Part shown: positions 44,760-45,587 of the stretch, piece after piece
Layout: each line of letters opens with the position of its first letter
How positions within the stretch are numbered: position 1 is the stretch's first letter
Assembly (NCBI GenBank): GCA_900318765.1
Contig: ONLX01000010.1
Span: 1 to 45,587, forward strand
Length of the DNA stretch: 45,587 nucleotides
DNA from: an uncultured Eubacteriales bacterium
Lineage (GTDB): Bacteria; Bacillota; Clostridia; Christensenellales; CAG-138
Direction of reading: 5' to 3'
Translations under genes and position numbers: made by a program
The notes under the pieces: generated by a model
The model's input: only the letters and a program-made list of their open reading frames with translations
What the model was told of the DNA's origin: nothing
The model's database searches: none

Positions 44760-45587
44760 TCATTCTTTTACTTCAAATGTGACGTAGACGACCGTTCCGC
44801 GCGGAACCTTCTGTCCTGCGGGATACGACTGCGAAACGGCATAGCCGACGCATGCGTTCGGATCGTAATCGATCACCAGTCCTGCGGCCTCAAGCCGATC
44901 GCGCGCCATGATGCGATCCTCGAGACCCTTATTCACCACATCCGGCACTTCAACCAGTTCGGTTTCTTCGCTGACCTCACTGTTGAAGAACGAGTAGCCA
45001 TTCGAATACAGAACGACATTGCTTCCGCGCACGACCGTCACATTGCTGCGCGGCGCCTGTGCGGTAACCAAAGAGTTTTCCTCCGATTCGAGGTACGTAG
45101 CCGTGAGTCCCGCTTCTCGCAATGCGCTCACCGCTTCCGAGACGGTCATATTCACAACGTTCGGAACCGTCGCGGAGGTATTGCTCTTATCGGGCGTAAC
45201 GCCCATCATCGACAACGACGCGGCGAGCACCTGCTGCACAAACGGCGCGGCGACCGTGCTGCCGTATACCGACGGAACTTTCGGCTCATCCACAACGATC
45301 AGGCAGACGAACTGCGGATCGTTGACCGGCGCGAACCCGATGAACGAAGCAATCAGCCGGGAGGACGAAACGGAGCCGTCTTCCTCATATTTTTGCGAGG
45401 TACCGGTCTTGCCGCCGACCGTATACCCGTAAACCTGCGCGTTCTTACCGCTGCCGTTTTCAACGACATTCTGCAGCATCGAGCGCACAAGATCGGAAGT
45501 GGTCGGCGAGATGACGCGCCGCACCACCGTGCGCTGATTCTCCAAAAGCACGTTGCCGTCCGCATCGGTAATCTCGGCAACGATGTA
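44760..45587 (-). CDS. Class B penicillin-binding protein with PASTA domains (5' end missing)
   Basis: The C-terminal 275 residues of a transpeptidase; the frame is open to the right edge. The visible part of the catalytic domain contains the KTGT box (GGKTGTSQK, about residue 60 of the fragment) and FIGFAPVNDPQFVCLIVVDEP. Two PASTA domains follow (TVPNVVNMTVSEAVSALREAG and VEVPDVVNKGLEDRIMARDRLEAAG), ending in VYVTFEVKE. Position at the head of murE-mraY-murD-ftsW matches FtsI/Pbp2B or its sporulation paralogue SpoVD; the fragment alone does not separate them. The protein crosslinks septal or spore-cortex peptidoglycan. Confidence 0.92.
   Translation of the reverse strand, partial: YIVAEITDADGNVLLENQRTVVRRVISPTTSDLVRSMLQNVVENGSGKNAQVYGYTVGGKTGTSQKYEEDGSVSSSRLIASFIGFAPVNDPQFVCLIVVDEPKVPSVYGSTVAAPFVQQVLAASLSMMGVTPDKSNTSATVPNVVNMTVSEAVSALREAGLTATYLESEENSLVTAQAPRSNVTVVRGSNVVLYSNGYSFFNSEVSEETELVEVPDVVNKGLEDRIMARDRLEAAGLVIDYDPNACVGYAVSQSYPAGQKVPRGTVVYVTFEVKE

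Overview
The window reads as chromosomal DNA of a Bacillota member, most likely an uncultured class Clostridia lineage of moderate GC. The supporting signs are AGGAGG-type ribosome sites, sigma-A promoters with 17-bp spacers, a recF-remB-gyrB-gyrA block, FakA/FakB, PlsY, YitT, DUF177-rpmF, a meso-diaminopimelate-type MurE and a YtxC-like sporulation protein. The genus cannot be told from the sequence. The DNA is densely coding: no gap between genes exceeds about 260 bp, and the longer gaps hold promoters, operators or terminators, listed individually. No tRNA, rRNA, CRISPR array, transposase or replication origin was seen.

Layout. 1-2.2 kb: the 3' part of a YgiQ-type radical SAM gene, then duf177-rpmF. 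2.2-4.8 kb (minus strand): a polar amino-acid ABC transporter operon ending in a TrpR-like yerC, driven by a consensus promoter overlapped by a palindrome. 4.9-6.7 kb: a two-component system. 6.8-14.3 kb: a four-gene operon, fakB-fakA-plsY plus a 1414-residue 2-hydroxyacyl-CoA dehydratase activase-like iron-sulfur protein. 14.3-15.3 kb: divergent tdk and rpsU. 15.4-19.4 kb: yitT-pepV-response regulator-soluble PAS histidine kinase. 19.5-21.0 kb: a divergent pair, a BIG2-domain lipoprotein and an XRE-type regulator, with two matching 19-bp palindromes in the shared promoter region; this island looks more AT-rich than its surroundings. 21.1-23.9 kb: secA (minus). 24.1-31.3 kb: recF-remB-gyrB-gyrA-cca. 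31.4-36.1 kb: LTD/CotH-kinase surface protein, VTC polyphosphate polymerase-like protein and DUF4956 membrane protein. 36.3-37.0 kb: ytxC-like gene. 37.0 kb to the end (minus): a division and cell-wall cluster, in transcription order PBP/spoVD-like (partial), murE, mraY, murD, ftsW, murA, divIB/ftsQ, with murF and murG absent.

Functional themes. FakB and FakA load and phosphorylate fatty acids, and PlsY uses the acyl-phosphate for phospholipid synthesis. The CotH-VTC-DUF4956 trio is the best candidate for a poorly described system: a cytosolic polyphosphate-type polymerase, a multi-pass membrane partner and a membrane-anchored extracellular protein with a CotH-kinase fold, in one transcription unit. 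The BIG2/XRE divergon and the ABC-transporter/yerC operon are self-contained regulatory circuits whose operators can be proposed from the sequence. All functional calls rest on recognising protein motifs by eye; no database search was run.
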